Shown here piece by piece: positions 1 through 8,241 of a stretch of DNA of 64,000 bases (positions are counted from its first letter, which is position 1; every line of letters starts with the position of its first letter). The stretch lies in contig CALXBC010000007.1 in assembly GCA_944386455.1 (NCBI GenBank), forward strand, positions 1 through 64,000, written 5' to 3'. The translations under genes were made by a program, and so were the position numbers. Under the pieces are notes generated by a model. The model saw nothing but the letters and a program-made list of their open reading frames with translations. It was not told where the DNA came from and searched no databases. This DNA is from an uncultured Clostridia bacterium. Its GTDB lineage: Bacteria > Bacillota > Clostridia > Oscillospirales > Ruminococcaceae.

Positions 1-33
1 ACAACAACTAGACGAGAGGAGACCATATCCTTC

Positions 34-129
34 ATGAGTAATAGTATAACACAGGACATGGCATATCGGCAATCCCTGATGAAATATGCAGAGAAATACG
101 GCGTCAGCCGCGCCGGCCGCAGTCTGTAA
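34..129 (+). pseudogene. Transposase/integrase N-terminal stub (31 aa)
   Basis: A ribosome site (GAGGAGA, 15-21) precedes an ATG opening a 31-codon frame that begins MSNSITQDMAYRQSLMKYAE and stops with TAA at 127. From memory this matches the N-terminal helix-turn-helix start of IS481/ISNCY-type integrases common in Clostridia, which normally run for more than 300 residues. Similarity ends after residue 27 (GVSRA), where the family would continue into the second HTH helix and then the rve/DDE domain. No catalytic part is present downstream, so this is the relic of an insertion element. Identification is from pattern memory, not a search. Confidence 0.6.
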
Positions 130-190
130 CACAGCTCTGCCATACCATTGTAATCCTACAATTCTGCCCCTGTATTTTGCCTGTCCGATG

Positions 191-219
191 TTGTATTTTG
201 GATATCCCTGTGCTATAAT
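191..219 (+). promoter_or_regulatory. Sigma-A promoter of the ABC-F operon
   Basis: -35 TTGTAT (191-196), 17-base spacer, -10 TATAAT (214-219) with an extended TGC before it. It lies about 45 bases upstream of the ABC-F start and probably drives the run of genes to 5577. Confidence 0.75.
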
Positions 220-263
220 AAATTAATATGTGAATTTTTATACAAATGATAAGGAGTTTTCAA

Positions 264-1862
264 ATGCTGACAGTTTCCAATCTTAGCCTGAATTTCAGCG
301 GGCAGCCTCTTTTCAAAGATGTAGACATCAAATTTACCCCCGGCAACTGCTACGGGGTAATCGGTGCCAATGGCGCCGGAAAGTCCACCTTTTTAAAAAT
401 TCTCTCCGGGGAGCTGGAGCCCTCCACCGGAGAAGTGTCTATGGATCCTTCAAACCGTATGTCTGTATTAAAGCAGGACCATTTTGCCTATGATGCCTAT
501 ACGGTGCTGGATACCATTATTCTGGGGAACCCCCGGCTGTATGAGATCATCCGGCAAAAGGAAGCGCTCTATGCCAAGGAAGATTTTACAGAGGAGGACG
601 GCGTACTTGCCTCCGAGCTGGAAAACGAGTTTGCAGAACTCAACGGCTGGGACGCCGAAACAGAGGCGGGACAGATTCTCAACGGCCTTGGGCTCAGCTC
701 TGATCTGCTGGAGTCTTCCATGGCCACCCTGGGAGATACCGAAAAGGTAAAAGTCCTGCTGGCGCAGGCCTTGTTCGGCCAGCCTGACATTATCCTGCTG
801 GACGAACCGACCAACCATCTGGACCTGAAAGCAATCGCATGGCTGGAAGACTTTCTGATGGAATACAGCGGAACCGTCATCGTTGTTTCCCACGACCGCC
901 ACTTTTTGAATAATGTCTGCACCCATATTGTAGATATCGACTATACCAAAATCAAGGTCTATGTCGGAAACTATGATTTCTGGTACGAATCCAGCCAGCT
1001 CATGCAGCGGCTGATGAAAAACCAGGCCAAGAAAAATGAGGAAAAAATCAAGGAACTTCAGGCCTTTGTCCAGCGGTTTTCCGCCAACAAGTCCAAGTCC
1101 CGCCAGGCAACTGCCCGGCGCAAGCTGATCGACAAGCTGACAGTGGAAGAAATGCCCGCTTCTTCACGAAAATATCCCTTTGTTTCCTTTCAAATGGACC
1201 GCGAGGCCGGAAAGGAAATCTTCTACTGTGAGGATATCAGCAAAACCATTGACGGCGTCAAGGTGCTGGACAAGGTCTCCTTCCGAGTGAACAAGGGGGA
1301 TAAGATCGCCTTTATCAGCGAAAACGAGCTGGCCGTTACCACCCTGTTTCAAATCATCATGGGCGAACTGGAGCCGGATGAGGGAACCTTTAAATGGGGC
1401 GTCAGCACCTCCCAGTCTTATTTTCCCAAAGACAACAACCGTTATTTCGACGGCTGTGAGCTGAACATTCTCGACTGGCTCAAGCAGTATTCCGAGGACA
1501 ACGACAGCAGCTATCTGCGGGGCTTTCTCGGCAAAATGCTGTTTTCGGGAGACGATGTGCTCAAGCCGGTCAATGTCCTGTCCGGCGGTGAAAAGGTGCG
1601 GTGTATGCTTTCCCGCATGATGATGTTCGGCGCCAATGTCTTAGTCATGGACCAGCCAACCAATCACCTCGATCTGGAAGCCATCACAGCAGTCAACAAC
1701 GGCATGATCGACTTTAAAGGCAACATCCTGTTTTCCTCTCATGACCATCAGTTCATTGAGACCATCGCCAACCGCATCATTGAGCTGCGTGAAACCGGCA
1801 TTATTGACAAGGCATGCAGTTTTGAGGAGTTTGTCGAGTTCAAGCAAAATCTAAGCCTATGA
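264..1862 (+). CDS. ABC-F family ATPase (YkpA/YbiT type)
   Basis: A soluble protein of 532 aa with two ABC ATPase domains and no membrane segment, typical of ABC-F translation factors that act at the ribosomal E site. ATG 264 is chosen because AAGGAG lies 251-256; an upstream in-frame start at 246 has no such site. Domain 1 has Walker A GANGAGKST (residues 34-42), a degenerate signature (LGDTEKVKVLLAQAL) and Walker B LLDEPTNHLD. A basic linker near 265-300 (RFSANKSKSRQATARRK) would contact tRNA. Domain 2 keeps the signature LSGGEKVRCML, but its P-loop is SENELAVTT (no Lys) and its Walker B reads MDQPTNHLD (Gln for the catalytic Glu). The YkpA/YbiT subgroup assignment is from memory. Whether it confers antibiotic protection cannot be told. 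Confidence 0.88.
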   Translation: MLTVSNLSLNFSGQPLFKDVDIKFTPGNCYGVIGANGAGKSTFLKILSGELEPSTGEVSMDPSNRMSVLKQDHFAYDAYTVLDTIILGNPRLYEIIRQKEALYAKEDFTEEDGVLASELENEFAELNGWDAETEAGQILNGLGLSSDLLESSMATLGDTEKVKVLLAQALFGQPDIILLDEPTNHLDLKAIAWLEDFLMEYSGTVIVVSHDRHFLNNVCTHIVDIDYTKIKVYVGNYDFWYESSQLMQRLMKNQAKKNEEKIKELQAFVQRFSANKSKSRQATARRKLIDKLTVEEMPASSRKYPFVSFQMDREAGKEIFYCEDISKTIDGVKVLDKVSFRVNKGDKIAFISENELAVTTLFQIIMGELEPDEGTFKWGVSTSQSYFPKDNNRYFDGCELNILDWLKQYSEDNDSSYLRGFLGKMLFSGDDVLKPVNVLSGGEKVRCMLSRMMMFGANVLVMDQPTNHLDLEAITAVNNGMIDFKGNILFSSHDHQFIETIANRIIELRETGIIDKACSFEEFVEFKQNLSL

Positions 1863-1891
1863 TTTGTATGATATAGAAAGGCGGTATTCTT

Positions 1892-2692
1892 ATGGCAGAC
1901 CTTTTACAGGGGAAAAAACAGTTTCATTTACAAACAGAACCAGACGACATAGGAAAATACGTCATTCTGCCGGGCGATCCGGGACGGGTGCCGAAAATCG
2001 CTGCCTATCTGGAAAACGCCAGACAAATTGCATACAACCGGGAGTATAATACCTATACCGGATTGCTGGATGGAGAACCTGTCAGCGTAGTTTCCACCGG
2101 TATTGGCGGTCCTTCTGCCGCAATCGCAGTGGAAGAACTGGTGAAATGCGGTGCGCACACCTTCATCCGCATTGGCACCAGCGGCGGCATCGACCTCAAG
2201 GTGGTCGGCGGCGATCTGTTGATCGCTTCAGCAGCGGTGCGGGGCGACGGCACCAGCAAGGAATACCTGCCGCCCGATTATCCCGCTGCTGCAGATTTTA
2301 CGGTGCTCAAAGCACTGGAAGCCGCCGCTAAAGAGCTGTCGCAGGACGAGGACGGAAAACGCTACCATGTGGGGATCATTCAAAGCAAGGATTCCTTTTA
2401 TGGAGAGACCAATCCCGAAACCATGCCCATCGCAGAAACGCTCCAGAACCGCTGGCAGGCTTATGTCCGCTGCGGCTGTCTGACCTCGGAAATGGAGGCC
2501 GCCGCCATCTACAGCGTCGCCATTGCACGCCATGTCCGAGCCGGTGCGGTGCTGACCGCACTCTGGAATGTAGAGCGCTCCAATGCAGGAATGAGCGACC
2601 CGATTTGTAACGACAGCACGCGTGCCATTCAATGTGCGGTCGGCGCAGTCAAAAAGCTGATTGCCTATGACAAGGGACAGCTGGCGCTGTAA
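1892..2692 (+). CDS. udp: Uridine phosphorylase
   Basis: Cytosolic nucleoside phosphorylase of 266 aa (normal for Udp, about 255) that splits uridine with phosphate to uracil and ribose-1-phosphate in pyrimidine salvage. Seen: the N-terminal phosphate loop LPGDPGRV (residues 26-33), STGIGGPSAAIAVEEL, the phosphate-contacting Arg in IRIGTSGGI, and the ribose-binding Met-Glu in SEMEAAAIYSVA. A GAAAGGCGG ribosome site precedes the ATG. It begins 29 bases after the ABC-F gene and is 23 bases before rmuC, so it is probably co-transcribed. Other PNP/UDP family members with different base preference are possible, but residue pattern and length favour Udp. Confidence 0.9.
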   Translation: MADLLQGKKQFHLQTEPDDIGKYVILPGDPGRVPKIAAYLENARQIAYNREYNTYTGLLDGEPVSVVSTGIGGPSAAIAVEELVKCGAHTFIRIGTSGGIDLKVVGGDLLIASAAVRGDGTSKEYLPPDYPAAADFTVLKALEAAAKELSQDEDGKRYHVGIIQSKDSFYGETNPETMPIAETLQNRWQAYVRCGCLTSEMEAAAIYSVAIARHVRAGAVLTALWNVERSNAGMSDPICNDSTRAIQCAVGAVKKLIAYDKGQLAL

Positions 2693-2715
2693 CAGAAAGG
2701 ACGGAAAAACCAAGC

Positions 2716-4089
2716 ATGGAGTTTTATTTGTTATTGGCAGCGATTGGGCTGCTGGCGGTAATCCTCATTCTGCTGATTATTTCTCTTGCCCGCGGGAACA
2801 AGGGCGGCGGTGTGTCTGTCAGTGACATCGACCGCCTGAAGGGAGAACTGGGCGACAGCCAGAGCCGTCTGCGGCAGGAAATGACCGAAACCACTCAGGG
2901 AACCATGCGTTCCCTGGGAGAACTGCTATCTTCCAACCAGCTTGCTGCCGCAAACCAGCAGAACCAGAAAATCGAAGCGATGGGGAAAACAACAGTAGAC
3001 CGCCTGAGCGATATTCGAGACGGGATCTCCCACCAGCTCAGCCAGATGAATGCCAACAACGAAGAGCGTCTGAAGAGCTTCGCGGACAACAACCGCAAGG
3101 ATTTGGAAAACATCCGCCAGACCGTAGAAAAAAAGCTGGAATATATTCAGACCGATAATAACCAGAAATTGGATGAGATGCGCAAAATTGTAGATGAAAA
3201 GCTACAGCAGACGCTGGAGGACAGGATGACCAAATCCTTCCAGCTGGTCAATGAGCGGCTGGAGCAGGTCTACAAGGGGCTGGGCGAGATGCAGACGCTG
3301 GCTGCCGGCGTCGGCGACCTGAAAAAAGTTCTCTCCAATGTCAAGACCCGCGGTATTCTGGGTGAAATCCAGCTGGGCGCGATTTTAGAAGAAATCCTGG
3401 CGCCTGAACAGTATGATACCAACATTCCCACCAAGCGCGGCAGCAAGAATCCGGTGGAATATGCCATCAAGCTGCCGACCGAAAACGACGACCGCATTTA
3501 TCTGCCGATCGACTCCAAATTCCCAGGCGATGCCTATACCGACCTGGTCAACGCTTATGACAGCGGGAATAAAGAACAGATCGATCTGGCAGCTGCGACC
3601 CTGCGCACCCGTATCCGCAGCTTCGCCAAGGATATCAGCAGCAAATATATCGATCCGCCGAACACCACGGACTTTGCTATCATGTTTCTTCCGTTCGAGG
3701 GGCTTTATGCCGAGGTGGTCAACCGCGGCATGGTGGAAGAGCTCCAACGGGACTATAAGATCAACGTGGCAGGACCCAGCACCATGGCGGCGCTGCTCAA
3801 CAGCCTGCAGATGGGCTTTCGTACTTTTGCGATCCAGAAACGAAGCGGCGAGGTATGGAATGTGCTGGGTGCCGTCAAAACCGAGTTTGACAAATTCGGC
3901 GACGTGCTTTCTGCAACCCAGCAGCGGCTGGAGCAGGCAAACGCGGAACTGGACAAGCTGGTCGGCGTCCGAACCCGCCAGATCCAGCGCAAGCTCAAGG
4001 ATGTTACCAGCCTGAGTCAGCAGCAAGCCGAACAGATCCTCCCCTTAAACGAGACGGCAGAGCCGGCGGAAGAGGAAGAAGCAGAGTGA
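2716..4089 (+). CDS. rmuC: DNA recombination protein RmuC
   Basis: A 457-aa protein with one N-terminal membrane helix (residues 2-24), a long coiled coil (about 35-185) and a C-terminal RmuC domain (about 195-400) of the PD-(D/E)XK nuclease fold. Conserved stretches are IDSKFPGDAY and MFLPFEGLYAEVV. The acidic tail (AEPAEEEEAE) is unstructured. RmuC limits inversions at short inverted repeats in E. coli; its biochemical activity is less certain. GAAAGGACGG precedes the ATG by about 11 bases. It sits between two nucleoside-salvage genes in the same orientation and is probably in the same operon. Confidence 0.9.
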   Translation: MEFYLLLAAIGLLAVILILLIISLARGNKGGGVSVSDIDRLKGELGDSQSRLRQEMTETTQGTMRSLGELLSSNQLAAANQQNQKIEAMGKTTVDRLSDIRDGISHQLSQMNANNEERLKSFADNNRKDLENIRQTVEKKLEYIQTDNNQKLDEMRKIVDEKLQQTLEDRMTKSFQLVNERLEQVYKGLGEMQTLAAGVGDLKKVLSNVKTRGILGEIQLGAILEEILAPEQYDTNIPTKRGSKNPVEYAIKLPTENDDRIYLPIDSKFPGDAYTDLVNAYDSGNKEQIDLAAATLRTRIRSFAKDISSKYIDPPNTTDFAIMFLPFEGLYAEVVNRGMVEELQRDYKINVAGPSTMAALLNSLQMGFRTFAIQKRSGEVWNVLGAVKTEFDKFGDVLSATQQRLEQANAELDKLVGVRTRQIQRKLKDVTSLSQQQAEQILPLNETAEPAEEEEAE

Positions 4090-4126
4090 CACAACAACAC
4101 TTTCGGCAGTAAAGGAGCAAGCTTTC

Positions 4127-4822
4127 ATGAAAAAAATCGGGATCATCTGCGCAGGAGACTCCGAGCTGGAGCCCTTTTTGAAGAGACTGAAGCAAACGGC
4201 CATAATGGAAAAAGCCATGCTGAGCTTTCATGAAGGCACTATTGACGGACTGCCCGTAACCGTGCTGTACAGCGGCGTATGCAAGGTCAATGCAGCGGCG
4301 GCGGCGCAGCTTTTGATTGATGCCTATGTTCCCGATATGGTCATAAACGCCGGCACGGCAGGCGGTATTGCCAACCAAGTCCGGCTGTTTGACACCATCG
4401 TGGCGGAAGCAGCTGTTTACCACGATGTTGCAGATGATATTCTGACAGAATTTCATCCCTGGCTGAAGGAGAACCGCTTTTTGTCAGACAGCAGACTGCT
4501 GACTGCTGCAAAAGCGTACAGCCGTGTTTCTCCTCATCCCCTGTTATTCGGGGATATCGCAACAGGGGAGCAGTTTGTTGCGGAATCGGAACGGGAACGC
4601 ATTCGGCGGCGGCTTTCCCCTTTGGCTGCGGACATGGAAACAGCCGCCATCGCCCATGTCTGCTATGTGAATCAAATTCCATTTCTTTCGGTGCGAACAA
4701 TCACCGACACAGCCGCGCACGACGGGATAGACAGCTTTGAACAAAACTGCGCAAAAGCCTCGGAAATTGCAGCGGATGTCACAATGGGGATTCTAAAACA
4801 GGCTGTCTGTTGCTGGAAATAA
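4127..4822 (+). CDS. mtnN: 5'-methylthioadenosine/S-adenosylhomocysteine nucleosidase
   Basis: A 231-aa cytosolic enzyme (family length about 230) that cleaves adenine from methylthioadenosine and S-adenosylhomocysteine, feeding the activated methyl cycle and AI-2 formation. Seen: start MKKIGIICAGDSELEPFL; NAGTAGGI for the ribose/base pocket; DMETAAIAHVCY carrying the catalytic Glu of the MExxA motif; and VRTITDTA carrying the catalytic Asp. AAAGGAGCAAG precedes the ATG. It follows rmuC by 37 bases. Sequence divergence from textbook MtnN is moderate (TITDTA rather than the usual RxISD), but the two catalytic residues are present. Confidence 0.87.
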   Translation: MKKIGIICAGDSELEPFLKRLKQTAIMEKAMLSFHEGTIDGLPVTVLYSGVCKVNAAAAAQLLIDAYVPDMVINAGTAGGIANQVRLFDTIVAEAAVYHDVADDILTEFHPWLKENRFLSDSRLLTAAKAYSRVSPHPLLFGDIATGEQFVAESERERIRRRLSPLAADMETAAIAHVCYVNQIPFLSVRTITDTAAHDGIDSFEQNCAKASEIAADVTMGILKQAVCCWK

Positions 4823-4944
4823 AATCGTGTCTGTGGTTAAAGTGCGTATTCCGGCAAAAAATGAAATGCTCTTTTCCTGTTACGGCCTGTCAGGCTGACC
4901 GGGCGGTTTTCGCTCATATTTCAAATAAAAAGGAGAGCCATGCT

Positions 4945-5577
4945 ATGCTTATTCGAAACGAAACAGAAGCAGATTATAAAGCCGTAGAAGAGCTTACAAG
5001 AAAGGCTTTTTATAATCAGTATGTTCCCGGATGTACAGAACATTATCTGGTGCATATCATGCGCGGGCATGAGGACTTCATCCCGGAGCTGGATTTTGTT
5101 GCCGAGCTGGACGGCAAAGTAATTGCCAATATCATGTATACAAAGGCAAAGCTCAGAGACGAGCAGGGAACAGAAAAGGAAATTCTCACCTTCGGCCCGA
5201 TTTCCGTTCTGCCCGAATATCAGAGAATGGGATATGGAAAAGCACTGATCGAACATTCCTTTGAGCAGGCCGTGAAACTGGGTTATGACGTAGTTGTTAT
5301 TTTTGGGAGCCCTGTCAATTACGTCGGCCGCGGGTTTAAAAGCTGTAAAAGATACAACATCTGCCTCCCAAGCGAAAAATTCCCTTCTGCAATGCTGGTC
5401 AGGGAGCTGCAGACGGGTGTGCTTGACGGAAGAAAATGGTTTTATTCGGACAGTCCTGTCATGAATGTCAGCGAAGAAGAAGCACAACGTTTTGATAATA
5501 CGCTGGAAAAAATGGAGAAGAAGCATTTGCCCTGCCAGGAGGATTTCTATATCATGAGTCATTCGTTTATAGAATAG
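4945..5577 (+). CDS. GNAT family N-acetyltransferase
   Basis: A 210-aa acetyl-CoA-dependent acetyltransferase of unknown substrate. The GNAT fold is shown by motif A, VLPEYQRMGYGKALIEHSF (acetyl-CoA pyrophosphate loop QRMGYGK), by the preceding beta strand ILTFGPISVLP, and by VVIFGSPVNYVGRGFK (motif B), as in the YhbS-like subgroup. The ATG at 4945 follows AGGAGAG with good spacing; a longer in-frame extension upstream lacks a ribosome site. It is the last gene of the rightward run and is followed by a strong terminator. Confidence 0.85.
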   Translation: MLIRNETEADYKAVEELTRKAFYNQYVPGCTEHYLVHIMRGHEDFIPELDFVAELDGKVIANIMYTKAKLRDEQGTEKEILTFGPISVLPEYQRMGYGKALIEHSFEQAVKLGYDVVVIFGSPVNYVGRGFKSCKRYNICLPSEKFPSAMLVRELQTGVLDGRKWFYSDSPVMNVSEEEAQRFDNTLEKMEKKHLPCQEDFYIMSHSFIE

Positions 5578-5597
5578 CTTTTTTAAAAGAACGTGTC

Positions 5598-5639
5598 GAA
5601 ATAAAGGGAGCCGTCCGGCCGGACGGCTCCCTTTATTTC
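5598..5639. terminator. Bidirectional rho-independent terminator
   Basis: A near-perfect palindrome: the GGGAGCCGTCCGG stem meets its complement directly and is flanked by AAATAAA and TTTATTT. It separates the convergent GNAT and DUF421 genes and can serve both. Confidence 0.85.
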
Positions 5640-5649
5640 AGCAGGCTGC

Positions 5650-6372
5650 TTATTCCAGAATTTGAATCCCCTTGCGTTTTTCCCCTTCCCGATAGACAGA
5701 CAGGTTGTTATCTGTATCAAGGGTTGCCAGTATAATATCTGCAGCATCCTTTATATGTTGTATTTTCAGCTGCTGATAAAGCCAATCCTCGTTTTTGCCC
5801 ATTGATCTGAGGTTTTCTTTCATAATTTTTCCGTCGATGATCACGTTGGCAGTCAGCCGTTCCTGCCGGGGGCACAGCTGTAAATCTTCGGCCGTGACAG
5901 GCTTTTTGGCTGCCTTCGGAATAAAGCTCAGCCGTCCGTTGGGCTCCATAATAGCGTATTCCAAATCCGCAATATTGAAATATCCCGCAATTCTGCACTC
6001 ACACAGCAGCTCGTTGATATCATACCGCGCTTTCGACAGGTTGTCCTTCAATATTTGCCCGCGGTTAATTAAAACGGTAGGCGTGCCCGTAAAAATCCGC
6101 CGTGCTTTCATGCTTTTCTGGGTCAGAAATGAGGTTCCCACTGCCACAGCCGCATAAATTGCCATACCACAGACCGCGTCGATATAGCTGGATTCGATGT
6201 CCGCCGCGATATCTGCGGCAATGGAGCCGATCGAAATCCCAATCGCATAGTCAAAAAAGGTCATTTGTGAGATTTGTTTTGCCCCCATCAGCTTTGTCAA
6301 AACAAACAAAACGACGATTGACAACAGGGAGCGAAACAGTATGTTCCAGGCAAACTGCAGTATTTCCATCAT
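5650..6372 (-). CDS. DUF421 (YetF-type) membrane protein
   Basis: A 240-aa protein with about three N-terminal membrane helices (residues 8-28, 38-57, 62-85) followed by a cytosolic C-terminal domain. Family hallmarks are RSLLSIVVLFVLTKLMG and FFDYAIGISIGSIAA in the helices, then GTPTVLINRGQILKDNL and RYDINELLCECR at the start of the soluble domain. Relatives (YetF, YrbG, YkjA) are widespread in spore formers; the molecular function is not firmly known. GGAAAGGAACAGC precedes the ATG on this strand. It is monocistronic, between a convergent terminator and a divergent neighbour. Confidence 0.85.
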   Translation of the reverse strand: MMEILQFAWNILFRSLLSIVVLFVLTKLMGAKQISQMTFFDYAIGISIGSIAADIAADIESSYIDAVCGMAIYAAVAVGTSFLTQKSMKARRIFTGTPTVLINRGQILKDNLSKARYDINELLCECRIAGYFNIADLEYAIMEPNGRLSFIPKAAKKPVTAEDLQLCPRQERLTANVIIDGKIMKENLRSMGKNEDWLYQQLKIQHIKDAADIILATLDTDNNLSVYREGEKRKGIQILE

Positions 6373-6516
6373 GAAGCTGTTCCTTTCCTACATTTTTTAT
6401 GCTTTATATTGTTTGCAAAAGCGACGGTTTCATGCAGACCTTTCACAAAAACAGTAAGAAAGCCGAAAGAAAGCGATGATTGTGCTTACATCTTTCTTAC
6501 AAATTTATGACAACTG

Positions 6517-6545
6517 TTGCGGCGCTTTTTGATCTGTGCTATGCT
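6517..6545 (+). promoter_or_regulatory. Promoter of the anchored protein/ABC exporter operon
   Basis: -35 TTGCGG (6517-6522), 17-base spacer, extended -10 TGC-TATGCT (6540-6545), about 80 bases upstream of the ATG at 6627. Confidence 0.55.
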
Positions 6546-6626
6546 GAATTCATCAAACAAAACCAGGAGCCGTTTCGGACAGCTCGTTTGGCTTTGAAAT
6601 CAAGAGAGAAAGGAATGGTCACAAAC

Positions 6627-7334
6627 ATGAGGTTTTCCAAGTTTTTGAAAAACATGAACCGGGGAATCGCGTTGCTGATTATCGCGGCAGTCGGATTTGG
6701 CTGTTATGTTGCTTACGATTATGCCTCGTTCAAAAAGGAAAAACCCGAAATTGAAGCTTTGCTCAAGGAATACACACAAAAAACTGCCGATTTTGTGCTG
6801 CTGCCGGAAGGAGAGAGAAACTTTAAAAATGTTTCTGCAGAAGCAGTCAAAAGCAAAACCGAGGAAAACAACAAAATCATTGACAGCTACTGGACGGTAA
6901 ACAACAGCAAAAATCAGTTTTACACCAACAAAGAAGAGGTGAAATCCGATTATCAGGAAGTTCTGCTGCGTGCTGTCAGCAAAAACGATGCAGAAAACGG
7001 ACTATATCAAAAAGCAGAGTTGTTGATCGACGAGGTGGAGGGAATCAAAAAAACTTCTCCCAATACCGCAGAAGCAAGGGTCACTTTTATGGTCTCCTAT
7101 GAGTATCAGGGAAATCCTTATGAGTATGTCAGCTGGCTTGGACCCATCAACGACCAACCGGTCACAGACGATAACGTACGCTCCTGTAAATTCACAGATG
7201 TCACAATTGCATACGGGCTGACGAAAACAAAAGACGGCTGGAAAATCAGCTGGGCTTCCGGCTGGGGCTACAGCAAGAGTACACCTGAGGTCGTCGGAGA
7301 GGGGGATGACAATGGAAGCAGTATTACAGATTAA
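6627..7334 (+). CDS. Membrane-anchored protein of unknown function in an ABC exporter operon
   Basis: A 235-aa protein not recognised. It has a short basic N-terminus, one hydrophobic helix (about residues 13-33) and a largely hydrophilic extracytoplasmic portion. The region VEGIKKTSPNTAEARVTFMVSY and later DVTIAYGLTKTKDGWKISWASGWGY resemble the NTF2-like fold found in many exported Firmicute proteins, but this is only an impression. ATG 6627 is preferred (GAGAAAGGA upstream at a loose 12-base spacing); ATG 6615 lies on top of that site. Its 3' end overlaps the next ABC ATPase gene by 23 bases, indicating translational coupling, so it may be an accessory or substrate-binding part of that exporter. 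Confidence 0.7.
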   Translation: MRFSKFLKNMNRGIALLIIAAVGFGCYVAYDYASFKKEKPEIEALLKEYTQKTADFVLLPEGERNFKNVSAEAVKSKTEENNKIIDSYWTVNNSKNQFYTNKEEVKSDYQEVLLRAVSKNDAENGLYQKAELLIDEVEGIKKTSPNTAEARVTFMVSYEYQGNPYEYVSWLGPINDQPVTDDNVRSCKFTDVTIAYGLTKTKDGWKISWASGWGYSKSTPEVVGEGDDNGSSITD

Positions 7335-8241
7335 GGGGCTGAACAAATATTTCGGCCATAAAAAAGTGGTAGATGATCTCAATCTGGAGCTGTACCGCGG
7401 TGAGGTCTTTGGCTTTCTGGGGCCTAACGGCGCAGGCAAAACCACTACTATCAAAATGGTAATGAGCCTTTTGCAGCGCGATTCCGGTGAGATCCTCATC
7501 AATGGCTACAGCATCGACAAGCAGTATGAAAAGGCGATGGCCTGCGTCGGCGGAATCGTCGAGAACCCCGAAACCTATCAGTATATGACCGGGATTCAGA
7601 ATCTGCGGCAGTATGCCCGGATGCGTACCGGTGTAACCGAGGAACGCATCCGCGAGGTCGTTCGGATCGTTGGGCTGGAAAACAGAATCAATGACAAGGT
7701 CAAAAAATATTCTCTCGGTATGAAACAGCGTCTTGGTGTTGCACAGTCCATCATGCACCATCCCGATCTGCTGATCCTTGACGAACCGACCAACGGCCTT
7801 GACCCTGCCGGAATCAAAGAACTGCGCGACATCCTCAAGCGGCTGGCACACGAAGAAAATGCCTGCGTCATGGTCTCGAGCCACCTCCTGTCCGAGATGC
7901 AGCTGATGTGCGACCGGGTCGGTATCATTGCGGACGGCAGGCTGATTGGCGTCAGAAGCGTGTCGGAGCTGATGAGCGAATCTGAAGGAAAGCATCAGTT
8001 TGAAATCAGAGTGAAAGGAAATGTGTCTGCCGCTGCTGCCCTCATCGACGATAAGCCGGTTGAAATCACCGGGGAACAGACATTCCATGTAACCGTCGCA
8101 AACGAGGACGAAATTTCCGGCATTATCACCAGGCTGGTCATCAATCAGGTGAAGCTTATCACTGTCACCGAAGCAACAAGAAACCTGGAAGAGGTCTTTA
8201 TCGAACTGACCGGCGGGGAAGGAGGCCATCAGATTGGGTAA
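7312..8241 (+). CDS. ABC transporter ATP-binding protein (BcrA-like)
   Basis: A 309-aa cytosolic ATPase that would power the permease encoded immediately downstream. Seen: Walker A FLGPNGAGKTTTIKM (residues about 36-50), signature YSLGMKQRLGVAQ, Walker B LLILDEPTNGLDP, and H-loop MVSSHLLSEM. A C-terminal extension of about 85 residues (after GRLIGVRSV) is typical of the BcrA/CcmA-like exporters for bacitracin-type peptides, lantibiotics or Na+. The start at 7312 follows GGAGAGGGGG; an ATG at 7306 is the alternative. It overlaps both neighbours, so the three genes form one translation unit. Substrate unknown. Confidence 0.85.
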   Translation: MEAVLQIKGLNKYFGHKKVVDDLNLELYRGEVFGFLGPNGAGKTTTIKMVMSLLQRDSGEILINGYSIDKQYEKAMACVGGIVENPETYQYMTGIQNLRQYARMRTGVTEERIREVVRIVGLENRINDKVKKYSLGMKQRLGVAQSIMHHPDLLILDEPTNGLDPAGIKELRDILKRLAHEENACVMVSSHLLSEMQLMCDRVGIIADGRLIGVRSVSELMSESEGKHQFEIRVKGNVSAAAALIDDKPVEITGEQTFHVTVANEDEISGIITRLVINQVKLITVTEATRNLEEVFIELTGGEGGHQIG

